This document shows, in pieces, positions 44,393 through 53,495 of a stretch of DNA of 64,000 nt. How positions within the stretch are numbered: the stretch's first letter is position 1; every line of letters starts with the position of its first letter. Source of the stretch: Desulfotignum sp032250905 (lineage in GTDB: Bacteria; Desulfobacterota; Desulfobacteria; Desulfobacterales; Desulfobacteraceae); contig JAVVEQ010000011.1 in assembly GCA_032250905.1 (NCBI GenBank), positions 9,967 to 73,966 of the forward strand. The letters are read 5' to 3'. A model generated the notes under the pieces. It searched no databases, had not been told where the DNA came from, and worked only from the letters and a program-made list of their open reading frames with translations. Both the position numbers and the translations under genes were made by a program.

Positions 44393-45070
44393 TTAAAATA
44401 TTTTACGATATCCACGTGACAGGTCAGCAGCATAGTACAACTGACCCATTCCGCTGAATGTTTCAACCAGACTGGAAAAATTATCGGGTTCGATGTCAAA
44501 GGTATGAAAAAATACTTTCCTGTAACCTTCCTCGATGTCGTCGTAAGAGGTCATGATGCTGCACATTCGGCCCCCTTTTTCACGGATCATGTCGGTGAAT
44601 TTCTTGATGAGCCCCGGCCGGTCCTGGAGCCGGGTGGCAAAGATCTGTCCGGTGGTTGAAACCCCGGTGAAAGAGACAAAACACCGGAAAATATCGCTTT
44701 TTGTGATTATTCCGGTCATTCCTCCAGACCGGCCTGTCACCGGCATTCCGGAGATGCCTTTTTTCAACATGATGCCGGCAGCCTCATCCACGGTGTGGTC
44801 CTCGGGGATGGTAATGCCAGGCTTTGACATGATCGATCCCACCTTAATGGAATCCAGCATTGACGGCAGCTCAAAACGATCCAGCGTAGTGGCATCCGAG
44901 GGCATGGCTCTTTTCAGGTCCCCGTCCGTGATGACGCCTGCAAGGGTTTCATCCTTCATCACCGGCAGCATGGAGATCACCCGGGTGCGGAACAGTTTGG
45001 CCGCATCGTTCAATGATTCATCATGGTTGATGGCAATGACGGGTTTGCTCATCCATTCTTTTATCAACAT
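44393..45070 (-). CDS. CBS-pair plus ACT domain protein
   Basis: 225 residues: CBS1 about 1-60 (MSKPVIAIN, GVITDGDLKR), CBS2 about 75-135 (MSKPGITIPEDHTVDEAA, GIITKSDIFR), ACT-like about 140-215 (ATRLQDRPGLIKKFTDMI). CBS pairs bind adenine nucleotides and ACT domains bind small metabolites, so it is a likely sensor of energy charge. First gene of the operon that carries three Usp genes and PatZ, 64 bases downstream of a strong -24/-12 promoter. GAGGTG ribosome site. Confidence 0.9.
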   Translation of the reverse strand: MLIKEWMSKPVIAINHDESLNDAAKLFRTRVISMLPVMKDETLAGVITDGDLKRAMPSDATTLDRFELPSMLDSIKVGSIMSKPGITIPEDHTVDEAAGIMLKKGISGMPVTGRSGGMTGIITKSDIFRCFVSFTGVSTTGQIFATRLQDRPGLIKKFTDMIREKGGRMCSIMTSYDDIEEGYRKVFFHTFDIEPDNFSSLVETFSGMGQLYYAADLSRGYRKIF

Positions 45071-45133
45071 GGTTCACCTCTATCTGTATGGTTGAAAATT
45101 ATGGGTTTCCAAAGCAGTTGATACCTGATATGA

Positions 45134-45148
45134 GCAAAAGCTGTGCCA
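45134..45148 (-). promoter_or_regulatory. Sigma-54 (-24/-12) promoter of the CBS-Usp-PatZ operon
   Basis: On the minus strand TGGCAC-N5-TTGC, an exact match to the core consensus and spacing. The predicted start is about 50 bases before the CBS-ACT ATG. The gap 45071-45320 shows no other clear element apart from an AT-rich stretch and a CTGACAC copy at 45264-45270. Confidence 0.85.
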
Positions 45149-45320
45149 CCGGATGAAATTAGGATAACAATCTGAATTTACATGGTATTTTGTTTTTTTT
45201 TGAAAGGGAATGAATCAGGCAGGGTGTTTGGCCGAACGGATTTTTTTCAATGTGCGAAGAAAACTGACACCTGATAAATGAAAAAATAGAAATGTTCGGT
45301 CTGGATTCCGCCTGTTTCGG

Positions 45321-46745
45321 TCAATCGGAAACCTGTGTTTTCATCCGGATATTGTATTTTTCAATCTTGGCATGAAGGGTGGGGCGGGACATGCCCAGCA
45401 GCTTGGCAGCCTGGGTCCGGTTTCCGTCGGTGGATATCAACGCTTCTGAAATGACGATACCTGAAATGATATCCACAATATCATCGAATCGGCAGGTATC
45501 CGGTTCACGGGCCATCATCTGCCGTACCCACTCGCGAATGGTTTCCTGCTGAATCTGTGAGGTCTGTTCATCCGTATTCCGGCGGTGAATGATCTGGGCC
45601 AGTTCTGATGAGGCTATAGGTGCTCCCCGGTTGAAAATCAGCACTTTCTGGATCAGGTTTCCCAGCTCCCGGACATTTCCAGGCCATTCATAGCTGTCCA
45701 AAAGCGTCAGGGCCTGTTCCTGAATTCCAGGATTGGCTATTTTCAGCGCCATGGCATATTTGTTCAGATAATAGGTGATCAGGTCGGGGATATCTTCTTT
45801 CCGATTCCTTAACGGCGGCAGTTCAATGGTGACGACTTTGAGCCGGAAATACAAGTCTTCCCTGAATTTGGCGTCTTCAATGGCTTTTTCAAGATTCTGG
45901 TGGGTGGCGGCTATGATCCGGACGTCCACAGGAATGGTTTCTTCTCCACCGATGCGCTCGATACTTTTTTCCTGGAGAAGCCGTAAAATTTTGGCTTGAA
46001 TACTCAAAGGCATATCCCCGATTTCATCCAGAAAAACGGTGCCGCCGTTGGCCTGTTCGATTTTTCCGATATGTTTCTGAGATGCTCCGGTAAACGCCCC
46101 TTTTTCATGTCCGAACAGTTCACTTTCCAGCAGGGTTTCCGGTATGGCCACGCAGTTGATGATCAGAAAGGGTTTGTCCGCCCGGCTTCCATGCTGGTAA
46201 ATCGCCCGGGCCACCAGCTCCTTACCGGTGCCGGATTCGCCCCGGATCAGAATGGTGGCATCGGTCTGGGCCACCCGGCCGATGGCTTTGTATACGGTCT
46301 GCATGGACCGGCTCTGGCCGATAATGGCATCACCGGATTGCTGATCAGGCAATGCATCCAGGGCAACCGGGGATCTCATGAAATATCCGGCATCGATGGC
46401 CTGGGTGATGAGGTTCAGCATTTCAGGGATTTCAAAGGGCTTGAGCACATAGTCATATGCCCCCATCTTGGTGGCTTCGATGGCGGTTTCCGTGGTGCCG
46501 AAAGCGGTGACAATGATTACCTGCAGCTTTGGATCCAGTTTCTTTATCTGTGTGAAGGTTTCCATGCCGTCCATGCCGGGCAGCCGCATGTCCAGAATCA
46601 CCAGATCCAGGGACTGCTGCCTTACAATGTCCACACCGGCTTCACCCGACGCTGCTCCCAGAACGGAATAGTTTTCTTCTCTCAAAAGCTTACAGAAACT
46701 GATCCGCAGCTGATCATCATCATCTATCACCAGAATGGTATTCAT
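45321..46745 (-). CDS. Sigma-54-dependent response regulator (NtrC family)
   Basis: 474 residues: receiver with Asp52 (VILDMRLPGMDG), AAA+ domain with GESGTGKE and the sigma-54 loop GAFTGA, and Fis-type HTH (NRTQAAKLLGMSRPTLHAKIEKY). No kinase gene is adjacent, so it is an orphan in that sense; kinases and receivers abound 2-18 kb away. It is the natural candidate activator for the sigma-54 promoters at 45148, 48718 and 56463. The 122-bp gap upstream of it has a hairpin but no clear promoter. Confidence 0.93.
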   Translation of the reverse strand: MNTILVIDDDDQLRISFCKLLREENYSVLGAASGEAGVDIVRQQSLDLVILDMRLPGMDGMETFTQIKKLDPKLQVIIVTAFGTTETAIEATKMGAYDYVLKPFEIPEMLNLITQAIDAGYFMRSPVALDALPDQQSGDAIIGQSRSMQTVYKAIGRVAQTDATILIRGESGTGKELVARAIYQHGSRADKPFLIINCVAIPETLLESELFGHEKGAFTGASQKHIGKIEQANGGTVFLDEIGDMPLSIQAKILRLLQEKSIERIGGEETIPVDVRIIAATHQNLEKAIEDAKFREDLYFRLKVVTIELPPLRNRKEDIPDLITYYLNKYAMALKIANPGIQEQALTLLDSYEWPGNVRELGNLIQKVLIFNRGAPIASSELAQIIHRRNTDEQTSQIQQETIREWVRQMMAREPDTCRFDDIVDIISGIVISEALISTDGNRTQAAKLLGMSRPTLHAKIEKYNIRMKTQVSD

Positions 46746-46868
46746 AGCACCTGCCCTGTCACTGGCCGCAGCCGGTCATCAATTGAAATTCGTATTTATA
46801 GGGTCCGGTATACCATGGCCGGCCGGACGGCTCAATACACAATACCATGGGGTGTATTTCCGTTTTTA

Positions 46869-47549
46869 TCATTCAGGAACGTAGCTGTTTTTTTCAGAAT
46901 TTTCAATAGCATTGCCGTCGGAAAAGTTCCCGACCGGAGAAGTGATTCCAAAACGCAGCCATTTGAAACACTCCCGATCATTTGATGAGACATTTTTACC
47001 GATTCGGGCCATAAAGATATTTTCCGGTTTCAAACAGACATTGGGTTCGTTGGTCTGGCAGGATTCAAAACCGAATCTGGCATAGAGGGTCATGAGCATT
47101 TCCCGGTATGCATCACAGGACAGGTCGGTATGGGCCATGTCCCACAACCAGGCATATGCGGTCAAAAAAACGATATGATCGTCAAAGGTGGAACCGGAAA
47201 AAAGGCGGGTCAGCAGATGTCCGGCAATGCCCTGATTTCTGAACGGGCAGGCTACTTCAACCGCCTTGAGTTCCACGAGGGGGAGAGAGTCAACCCTGGC
47301 CCAGCGGCTGTTCTGAGAAGGGGGGGCGATGAGGGCATATCCGACGATCATTTTCTTTCTGAACAGTGCGAGACACAGGTTTTCTCCCCTTGGCGCAAGC
47401 TGTTCCAGGGTCTGTTTTCGTGTATATATGGGCTGATAGGCAGGGTCTGATGTGTTTATCCCGAACACCAGTTCATCGCTCCTGCCGGCTGGGAATCCTG
47501 TGCAGATATCTACGGAACCTTTTCTGGTCAGAATGGTTGATGGAACCAT
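46869..47549 (-). CDS. GNAT-family N-acetyltransferase
   Basis: 226 residues from the ATG at 47549 (AGAAGTGAG site). The acetyl-CoA loop RNQGIAGHLL and a flanking beta strand ELKAVEVACPF mark a GNAT fold; ends with an unusual polar tail (FSDGNAIENSEKN). Four bases after the kinase-like gene, so one operon. Together with the PatZ-like gene 4 kb away it may be a second acetylation enzyme. Substrate unknown. Confidence 0.75.
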   Translation of the reverse strand: MVPSTILTRKGSVDICTGFPAGRSDELVFGINTSDPAYQPIYTRKQTLEQLAPRGENLCLALFRKKMIVGYALIAPPSQNSRWARVDSLPLVELKAVEVACPFRNQGIAGHLLTRLFSGSTFDDHIVFLTAYAWLWDMAHTDLSCDAYREMLMTLYARFGFESCQTNEPNVCLKPENIFMARIGKNVSSNDRECFKWLRFGITSPVGNFSDGNAIENSEKNSYVPE

Positions 47550-47553
47550 TGGC

Positions 47554-48297
47554 TCACTTCTGAAGGCCGAATTTCTGTTCAAATGCACAAGCTACGATTT
47601 TTGCCGCTTCAAGAGCCCCGTTGAGATGATCCCTGTTGATGACCAGATCGATACCGTCCAGGTCGGTTTCTTCTTTCTGGTAAACTGTTTTGAAAAACTT
47701 TTGCTGTTCTCTGTCATACCGGTCCAAATGTTTTTGGGCCTCTGTTTTTTCAATGTTTAAAATATCTGCCAGCCGGGTGATCCGGAATTCCGTACTGCAG
47801 ATTAACCGGACAGATAATGTCTGATCCCGTGGCAGGATCAGGTGAATACCCCTTCCCACAAAGATGGTGGGTTCGGAGGAAGCCAGTGCGGTGACGGTTT
47901 TCGTCAGCTGTCTGGCATAATCACTTTTAATGAATGTTTTTTCACTTATGAGCATGGTGAACAGCTCACTCAGGCGGCCCGGATATCGCTCATCAAAGAG
48001 TTCGATGAGTTTCATGGACAGGCTGGCATCTCGTGCCATATGTTCCATGAGCTGCCGGTCAACAACCCGAAACTGTTTCAAATCGGCCAGAAGATCAGCA
48101 ATTTCCAAAGCACCGACACCAATCCGGCGTGAGAAACAGATGCAGGGAAAAACCGTGGCAGGTTTGTTTTTCTCTTTTTTCCTCGCTTCTTCCAAAGCCC
48201 ATTTTTTACAATAAGCCTCTACCCATTGATCTGCTGCCTGGCGTTTTTTTCCATAAAAGCCCGGCTGATATCCAGTTGGTTTTGTCTCTTCATTCAT
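47554..48297 (-). CDS. Cytidylate-kinase-like family protein
   Basis: 247 residues from the ATG at 48297 (AAAGGGA site). P-loop-type region ISFSRRIGVGALEIADLLA in the place of the ISREYGSGG motif of this family, FVGRGIHLILP, and a basic FDERYPGRLS loop. These proteins resemble CMP kinase but the true substrate is unproven. Between a glycogen-binding-domain gene and a GNAT gene in a sigma-54-type operon. Confidence 0.8.
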   Translation of the reverse strand: MNEETKPTGYQPGFYGKKRQAADQWVEAYCKKWALEEARKKEKNKPATVFPCICFSRRIGVGALEIADLLADLKQFRVVDRQLMEHMARDASLSMKLIELFDERYPGRLSELFTMLISEKTFIKSDYARQLTKTVTALASSEPTIFVGRGIHLILPRDQTLSVRLICSTEFRITRLADILNIEKTEAQKHLDRYDREQQKFFKTVYQKEETDLDGIDLVINRDHLNGALEAAKIVACAFEQKFGLQK

Positions 48298-48365
48298 GAC
48301 AGTCCCTTTATTTGAAGGTTTCCGCAACAAAATTTCCAGATATTACCGTGCGGAATGTCCCGGAG

Positions 48366-48656
48366 TTATTTTTCCGGAACGGTCAGCAGGTTGTTGCGTG
48401 TGCCAAAGCAGTTCTGGCATGTCCGGTTGTTGGATGGATCGATCTGCCACTCACCGTCCACAATGAACTTGTATTCATAGGTGCTGGGAGTGAGCATCAG
48501 TGTTTTTTCCCACACTCCGGCCTTCCCTTTTTTTAACCCATGTTTTTCAGGGTTCCACTTATTGAAATCGCCCGCCAGAAATACGGATTTTGCTGTGGGT
48601 GCATGCAATGACAAGACGATTTTCCTGCGGTTTTTTTTGGGATTTCTTTCGTTCAT
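48366..48656 (-). CDS. Glycogen-binding (CBM48/isoamylase N-like) domain protein
   Basis: 96 residues from the ATG at 48656 (AAAGGAGA site). A lone carbohydrate-binding module of the AMPK-beta/branching-enzyme N type: LAGDFNKWNP, MLTPSTYEYKFIVDGEW, DPSN. Such single-domain proteins may tether a neighbour to glycogen. First gene after the -24/-12 promoter at 48718, followed by the cytidylate-kinase-like and GNAT genes. Confidence 0.88.
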   Translation of the reverse strand: MNERNPKKNRRKIVLSLHAPTAKSVFLAGDFNKWNPEKHGLKKGKAGVWEKTLMLTPSTYEYKFIVDGEWQIDPSNNRTCQNCFGTRNNLLTVPEK

Positions 48657-48703
48657 CTGGGTCTCCTTTCCAACGGGTTTCCGGATATTTATAAATATTT
48701 TAA

Positions 48704-48718
48704 GCAAGGAATATGCCT
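48704..48718 (-). promoter_or_regulatory. Sigma-54 (-24/-12) promoter of the CBM48 operon
   Basis: On the minus strand AGGCAT-N5-TTGC with the required GG-N10-GC spacing, leaving a leader of about 35 bases before the CBM48 ATG. A slightly weaker -24 half than the promoter at 45148. The 309-bp gap 48657-48965 also holds an AT-rich stretch, a CTGACAC copy at 48830, and a poor TTGACA-like sequence (48861) before the kinase gene. Confidence 0.75.
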
Positions 48719-48965
48719 TGTTAAAGGGTTTTTTTCCCCATATGAATGGCCGCGAAAAAATAATGTCACCAGGGAACGGATAAAATTGAAAAAGAATAAA
48801 AAAAATATTTTATCATGTTGTAAAAAAAGCTGACACAACTGTAATTCCATGCGATTCCATTTGACACACAAAGGTTAATAAAATAAAAAGGGTCTAAAAA
48901 TGCTGGATCAAAAACGATGATCAATCTTAAAGAGGGTCTTCCCTTTTTTGAACAGGAAGGTGCGG

Positions 48966-50792
48966 GTGGCTGAAAATCAGAAAGATAAACATCACGGGTC
49001 AGCATACTATTCAGATTTCAGGCTGAAGATCGCCCTGCGGTTTGTCATTGTTTCTGTGGCTCCGCTGATGCTGGTTGCAGGGATTATTCTTTATCAGTTT
49101 CATGTATATGCCAATAAGATGGTTCACGCCCATCTGGATGAACTGGTGCTCAGGCACAGACAGAAAATCGATGATTTTCTCAATCAGAAACTCAGTGATA
49201 TCAGTTATTTGTCTAAAAGTTATGAAATTTCCCAGCTCAAGGACAAATCATTCCTGCAGCGGCGGCTGCGGGCTCTTCAGACAGATTACAGCTATGTGTT
49301 CGTGGATCTTGGCGTCATTGACGACAACGGCCGCCAGGTATCCTATGCCGGTCCGTTCGATTTGGACCAGGCCAATTACAGCGATGCGGAATGGTTTCAG
49401 AAAGCCAGGCTCAGGGAGACCTATATCAGTGATGTGTTCCTGGGTCTGCGGGGCCAGCCCCATTTTATCGTGGCAGTGAAACGGGAATGGCAGGGCCGGA
49501 AATGGCTGGTGCGGGCCACCATCGATTTCATGGCCTTCAATACCCTGGTGGAAGATTTTACCATGGGCAAAACCGGCACCGCTTTTATCCTGAATCGGCA
49601 GGGAGAATTTCAGACCCGGCCCCCCAAGGGCACGCTCAAGCTGACCCTCCAACAGTATATGAATCTGTTCAGGATGGGGGCAGATGCCCGAAAAAATAAA
49701 ACTGAAGACAATATTATCGCGCCGTCTGTTTTAGGACAGAATGAACTTTACCATATCGCCCGGGAGCATGAGCTGAAAATAGACCGGTATTCGGTGAAGC
49801 CGCCCCATAAATACACCACTTTTACCGTTGAAAAACAAGGGGAAAACACCCGGTTTCTGGTCATTGCCGCATTTTTGAAAAATGATGACTGGCTCCTTAT
49901 TTTTCAGCAGGAGAAAAAAGACGCATTTGCCAAGCTCAATGAAACCCAGATCATCGCCGTTTTTATTACGTTTGCCAGTGCCCTGCTCATAATCTTTGTC
50001 GCATTTCTGATTTCCGGTCAGCTGGTGAAGCGCATTGCCCTGCTCGATTCTGAAAAAGAGGTGATGAATCAGCAGATCGTTGAAACCGGCAAGCTCGCTT
50101 CCATCGGGGAGCTTGCAGCCGGCATCGCCCATGAAATCAACAACCCTGTGGCTATAATGGTCGAAGAGGCCGGCTGGATTCAGGACCTGCTGAGTGAAGG
50201 GATCGACAAGGCGGACAATTTTGAGGAATTCAAACGGGCACTGGATCAGATCCAGACACAGGGTCACCGGTGTAAAGGCATCACCCACAAGCTGCTCAGC
50301 TTTGCCAGAAAAACCGATTCCCGGGTGGAGACCCTTCAGCTCAACGAGTTTGTCAACGAGGTGGTGGACCTGTTGTCCCAGAAATTCAAATATGCCAATA
50401 TCGATGTGGATGTACAGCTGGATCCGGAGCTGCCAGCCATGCAGGCTTCTGCTACGGAGATTCAGCAGGTGCTGATGAACATCCTGCAGAATGCCGTGTA
50501 TGCCATGGAAAAAACCGGAGGGAAAATTGCCGTTCTGACCGAGGCGAATGACCAGAACATCTCTATTTCCATCAGGGATACCGGTCCCGGCATCCCGCCG
50601 GACAACCTGGCACGGATTTTTGATCCATTTTTTACCACCCGGCCGGTGGGCAAGGGAACCGGTCTCGGCCTTTCCATCTGTTATGGCATCATCAATAAAA
50701 TGGGAGGGCGGATCGATGTGGAAAGCAAACTGGATAAAGGAACCACGTTTACTATTGTGCTGCCGTTGGACAGACCAGCACCCAAAAGTTAA
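48966..50792 (+). CDS. Sensor histidine kinase with dCache sensor (GTG start)
   Basis: 608 residues from GTG at 48966: the AGGAAGG at 48954-48960 is well placed for it, while an upstream TTG has none. TM about 20-42, a dCache extracytoplasmic domain (YISDVFLGLRGQPHFIVAVK), TM near residue 340, HisKA with H-box AAGIAHEINNPVAIM, HATPase with DTGPGIPPD and GKGTGLGLSICY. Paralogue of the kinase at 57032. Fourteen bases after its end starts a receiver gene. Confidence 0.9.
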   Translation: MAENQKDKHHGSAYYSDFRLKIALRFVIVSVAPLMLVAGIILYQFHVYANKMVHAHLDELVLRHRQKIDDFLNQKLSDISYLSKSYEISQLKDKSFLQRRLRALQTDYSYVFVDLGVIDDNGRQVSYAGPFDLDQANYSDAEWFQKARLRETYISDVFLGLRGQPHFIVAVKREWQGRKWLVRATIDFMAFNTLVEDFTMGKTGTAFILNRQGEFQTRPPKGTLKLTLQQYMNLFRMGADARKNKTEDNIIAPSVLGQNELYHIAREHELKIDRYSVKPPHKYTTFTVEKQGENTRFLVIAAFLKNDDWLLIFQQEKKDAFAKLNETQIIAVFITFASALLIIFVAFLISGQLVKRIALLDSEKEVMNQQIVETGKLASIGELAAGIAHEINNPVAIMVEEAGWIQDLLSEGIDKADNFEEFKRALDQIQTQGHRCKGITHKLLSFARKTDSRVETLQLNEFVNEVVDLLSQKFKYANIDVDVQLDPELPAMQASATEIQQVLMNILQNAVYAMEKTGGKIAVLTEANDQNISISIRDTGPGIPPDNLARIFDPFFTTRPVGKGTGLGLSICYGIINKMGGRIDVESKLDKGTTFTIVLPLDRPAPKS

Positions 50793-50806
50793 GGAGAGTT
50801 TAAGCG

Positions 50807-51238
50807 ATGGCCATTGCAAAGATTTTACTTGTGGATGATGAGGTCCCGTTCGTCGACACCATGATCAAGCGGTTGACCAAACGGAATATGGAGGTTCTTC
50901 CGGCACATGGAGGCGAAGAATCCTTACAGAAACTCAAAGAGAACAAGCGGGTGGAAGTGGTGATTCTGGATGTCAAAATGCCGGGCATGGACGGAATCGA
51001 AACCCTCAAGGAGATCAAGAAACAGTTCCCGCTGGTGGAGGTGATCATGCTCACCGGACACGCCACGGTTGAATCCGCCATCGAGGGCATGAAGCTGGGG
51101 GCCTTTGACTATCTGATGAAACCCAGCGACATCGACCTGCTGGTGGAGAAAGTGACGGAAGCGGCCGCTAAAAAACGCCGTCATGAGGAAAAAATCATTG
51201 AAGCGGAAATGCGCAAGATCACGACCCGGGGGCGATGA
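50807..51238 (+). CDS. Single-domain response regulator
   Basis: 143 residues: receiver with Asp55 (VILDVKMPGMDGIETLK), LTGHAT, KPSD with the conserved Lys. C-terminal basic tail, no output domain. AAGGAGAG ribosome site; operon with the kinase before it (14 bases). Confidence 0.92.
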   Translation: MAIAKILLVDDEVPFVDTMIKRLTKRNMEVLPAHGGEESLQKLKENKRVEVVILDVKMPGMDGIETLKEIKKQFPLVEVIMLTGHATVESAIEGMKLGAFDYLMKPSDIDLLVEKVTEAAAKKRRHEEKIIEAEMRKITTRGR

Positions 51239-51254
51239 TCATCTCATGACATCT

Positions 51255-51288
51255 ATTCTGCATGCCTGCTGATGTATGCATGCAGAAT
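51255..51288. terminator. Hairpin between convergent receiver genes
   Basis: Arms ATTCTGCATGC/GCATGCAGAAT (11 perfect pairs), 12-base loop, in the 64-bp gap between converging genes. No T-run on either side; it may still end both transcripts or protect their 3' ends. Confidence 0.45.
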
Positions 51289-51302
51289 GGATGGACAACA
51301 GG

Positions 51303-51722
51303 TCAGTTTTCCGGTTGTTGAGGCGCTGATTTTTGTTCAAAGGCTTCCCGGATCTTATCCACCAACGCTTCAAATTCACAGGGCTTCATCATGTAATCAA
51401 ACGCCCCCAGGGCCAGTCCCTGCTCACAGGCCTCGGCTGACCCATGGCCGGTGAGCATGATTACCTGGAGGGTGGGGTCTACCTGCTTGGCGATTTTCAA
51501 TACCTCGATACCATCCATGTCCGGCATTTTCAGGTCCAGCACCGCCACGTCAAACTGCTGGGTACGCAACACCAGAAGTGCTTCCGGACTGGTATAGGCT
51601 TTTTGGACCTCAAATCCCCGTTTGCCCAGCCGGTTGGCAAGCACATCCACATACACTGCTTCATCATCCACCAGTAAAACCCGTATTCGGTCGGGGTGTG
51701 TGCCTGTTTTTTTCTCTCCCAT
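51303..51722 (-). CDS. Single-domain response regulator
   Basis: 139 residues: receiver after a basic leader (MGEKKTGTHPDRIR), Asp63 in VLDLKMPDMDG, LTGHGSAEACE, MKPCEFEALVDK. No output domain. Last gene of the minus-strand arm, 14 bases after the REC-kinase. Confidence 0.9.
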   Translation of the reverse strand: MGEKKTGTHPDRIRVLLVDDEAVYVDVLANRLGKRGFEVQKAYTSPEALLVLRTQQFDVAVLDLKMPDMDGIEVLKIAKQVDPTLQVIMLTGHGSAEACEQGLALGAFDYMMKPCEFEALVDKIREAFEQKSAPQQPEN

Positions 51723-51736
51723 AAAACCTGTCTGCC

Positions 51737-52900
51737 TTATTTTTTAGCCGGTAATGTAATCATGAATGTCGTGCCTTTGTCAATCTCACTTTCCACGGTG
51801 ATCAACCCTCCGAGGCCGGTGATGATCCCCCAGGAAACATAAAGCCCCATTCCTGTGCCCTGATCCGCCTCTTTGGTGGTAAAAAAGGGTTCAAAAATCC
51901 GGGAGATGTTTTCCTTAGAAATACCGCATCCCGTATCCTTGACAATGATCTTTGCTTCTTCCATTGAGGTGTCCAGACGGATCACCACCTGTCCGTCTAC
52001 ATCCGTGGCCTGGATGGAATTGGACAGCAGGTTGAGCAATACCTGAAGCAGCTGCAGCGGATCGGCCCAGGCAACGGGATCTGATTCCGGGGTTTCCAGC
52101 TGGACGGTAATATTTTTGAGGGATGCCTCCGGCGCAACCAGGGTGATGGCCTCTTCAGACAATCTCTTGATGTTGACCTCCACAAATGTGGAAGGATCCG
52201 CCATATCCGTTGTCTGGGTTTTGACTGCCTGAAGCAGCTGCTGGGTGATCTTTCCCGCCCGTTTGACTGCGGTGTTGATCCGATCCAGTCCCTTTTGAAA
52301 GTCCTCTCTGCGCGGCATGGACTGCATTTCCGGTTTTTCCAGAATCTGCTGGAGCCATCCGGCCGAATCCTGGATCACCGCCAGGGGGTTGTTGATCTCG
52401 TGGGCAACGCCGCTGGCCATGGTACCCAGTGCCACCAGACGTTCCGCCACCACCATCTGCTGCTGGACCTGTTCTTTGAACGCATGGGCCTCTTTTTCAG
52501 CCAGGATCCGCTGAATTTTGTGAAAGGCCTGCTTGATTTTCCGGACCAGGTGCTCCAGTTCAACCGGTTTGGACAGATAGTCAAAGGCACCGGATTTGAT
52601 GCCTTCCACCCCGCCCTGGATATCGGCATGCCCGGTGAGCATGATCACTTCGGTCAGGCCCTGTGTCTGTTTGATGCGTCTCAGGCATTCAATGCCATCC
52701 ATGCCCGGCATCTTGACATCCAGGATGACCACATCCACCGGTGACTCTGCCAGCATCTGGAGCGCTTTTTCTCCCCGATCCGCTTCCCGGGCATGGATGC
52801 CACGCCGCTTCAGGCGTTTGGCAAGAATCTGACGGAAATCCTTTTCATCATCCACAAGCAGGATGTTGATCTCTTCTGCCAGTCCATTTAGATCTGTCAT
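51737..52900 (-). CDS. REC-histidine kinase hybrid (soluble)
   Basis: 387 residues, no TM: receiver about 10-130 with Asp61 (VVILDVKMPGMDG), coiled coil, H-box with His167 in SGVAHEINNPLAV, HATPase with DTGCGIS and DQGTGMGLYVS. The receiver-before-kinase order suggests it is an intermediate in a phosphorelay, controlled by another kinase. Between two single-domain receivers in the same operon. Confidence 0.9.
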   Translation of the reverse strand: MTDLNGLAEEINILLVDDEKDFRQILAKRLKRRGIHAREADRGEKALQMLAESPVDVVILDVKMPGMDGIECLRRIKQTQGLTEVIMLTGHADIQGGVEGIKSGAFDYLSKPVELEHLVRKIKQAFHKIQRILAEKEAHAFKEQVQQQMVVAERLVALGTMASGVAHEINNPLAVIQDSAGWLQQILEKPEMQSMPRREDFQKGLDRINTAVKRAGKITQQLLQAVKTQTTDMADPSTFVEVNIKRLSEEAITLVAPEASLKNITVQLETPESDPVAWADPLQLLQVLLNLLSNSIQATDVDGQVVIRLDTSMEEAKIIVKDTGCGISKENISRIFEPFFTTKEADQGTGMGLYVSWGIITGLGGLITVESEIDKGTTFMITLPAKK

Positions 52901-52913
52901 GGCTGTTTCTCAG

Positions 52914-53351
52914 TCATATCTTTGATTGACGTAACAGCATGGCTGCTTCCGCCTTCTGTATCCGCTCCATATGCTCTTTTCTGCGTTCCCTGGCCCGGTT
53001 GAGTTTTTCCGTCAACTCCTTGAAATCCGCAGGTTTGAGCAGAAAATCAAAGGCCCCCAGTTTCATGCCTTCCACCGCCGACTGGATCGTGCCGTGCCCC
53101 GTCAACATGATCACTTCCACCAAAGGATGACGTTTCTTGACTTTTTTCAGTGTTTCAATGCCATCCATACCCGGCATTTTAACATCCAGGATAATAACAT
53201 CAATGGTTTCTTTTTCCAGGGTTTCCAGGCACTCTTGACCGTTATAAGCGGCCAGGACGTTTTCACCATTTTCCTTGAGCCTGAGACTCAGCATCTCAAC
53301 GAAGTCTTTTTCATCATCCACCAGCAGGATGTGACTTGATATTTTATACAC
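52914..53351 (-). CDS. Single-domain response regulator
   Basis: 145 residues: receiver with Asp56 in VIILDVKMPGMDGIETLKK, LTGHGTIQS, KPADFKEL, then a charged coiled tail (RARERRKEHMERI). No output domain. 13 bases before the REC-kinase. Confidence 0.92.
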   Translation of the reverse strand: MYKISSHILLVDDEKDFVEMLSLRLKENGENVLAAYNGQECLETLEKETIDVIILDVKMPGMDGIETLKKVKKRHPLVEVIMLTGHGTIQSAVEGMKLGAFDFLLKPADFKELTEKLNRARERRKEHMERIQKAEAAMLLRQSKI

Positions 53352-53438
53352 GGTATTCTCCTGTTATTGAAAGGTTTTAGAATTGCCGTCCATTGAGGAC
53401 GGGGTGTTTCTCAGTTTAAAAACAGTTTGCGGGAACAG

Positions 53439-53480
53439 GGCCTGTTTCCCGGCAATTTGCGTTTTTCCGGGAAACAGGCC
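53439..53480. repeat. Intercistronic hairpin between the DASS and receiver genes
   Basis: Perfect 14-bp arms GGCCTGTTTCCCGG and its complement with a 14-base loop. No T-run follows on the minus strand. An mRNA-processing or stability element, or partial terminator, in the operon is likely. Confidence 0.6.
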
Positions 53481-53495
53481 GATAGAAAAATTATA

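Noticed and set aside
46834..46858. AATACAC/GTGTATT hairpin as a terminator of the GNAT gene
   Set aside because: Only 7 paired bases, no T-run; may be chance.
48861..48889. Sigma-70 promoter before the kinase at 48966
   Set aside because: TTGACA is present with a 17-base spacer but the -10 (TAAAAA) is poor; not enough to call.
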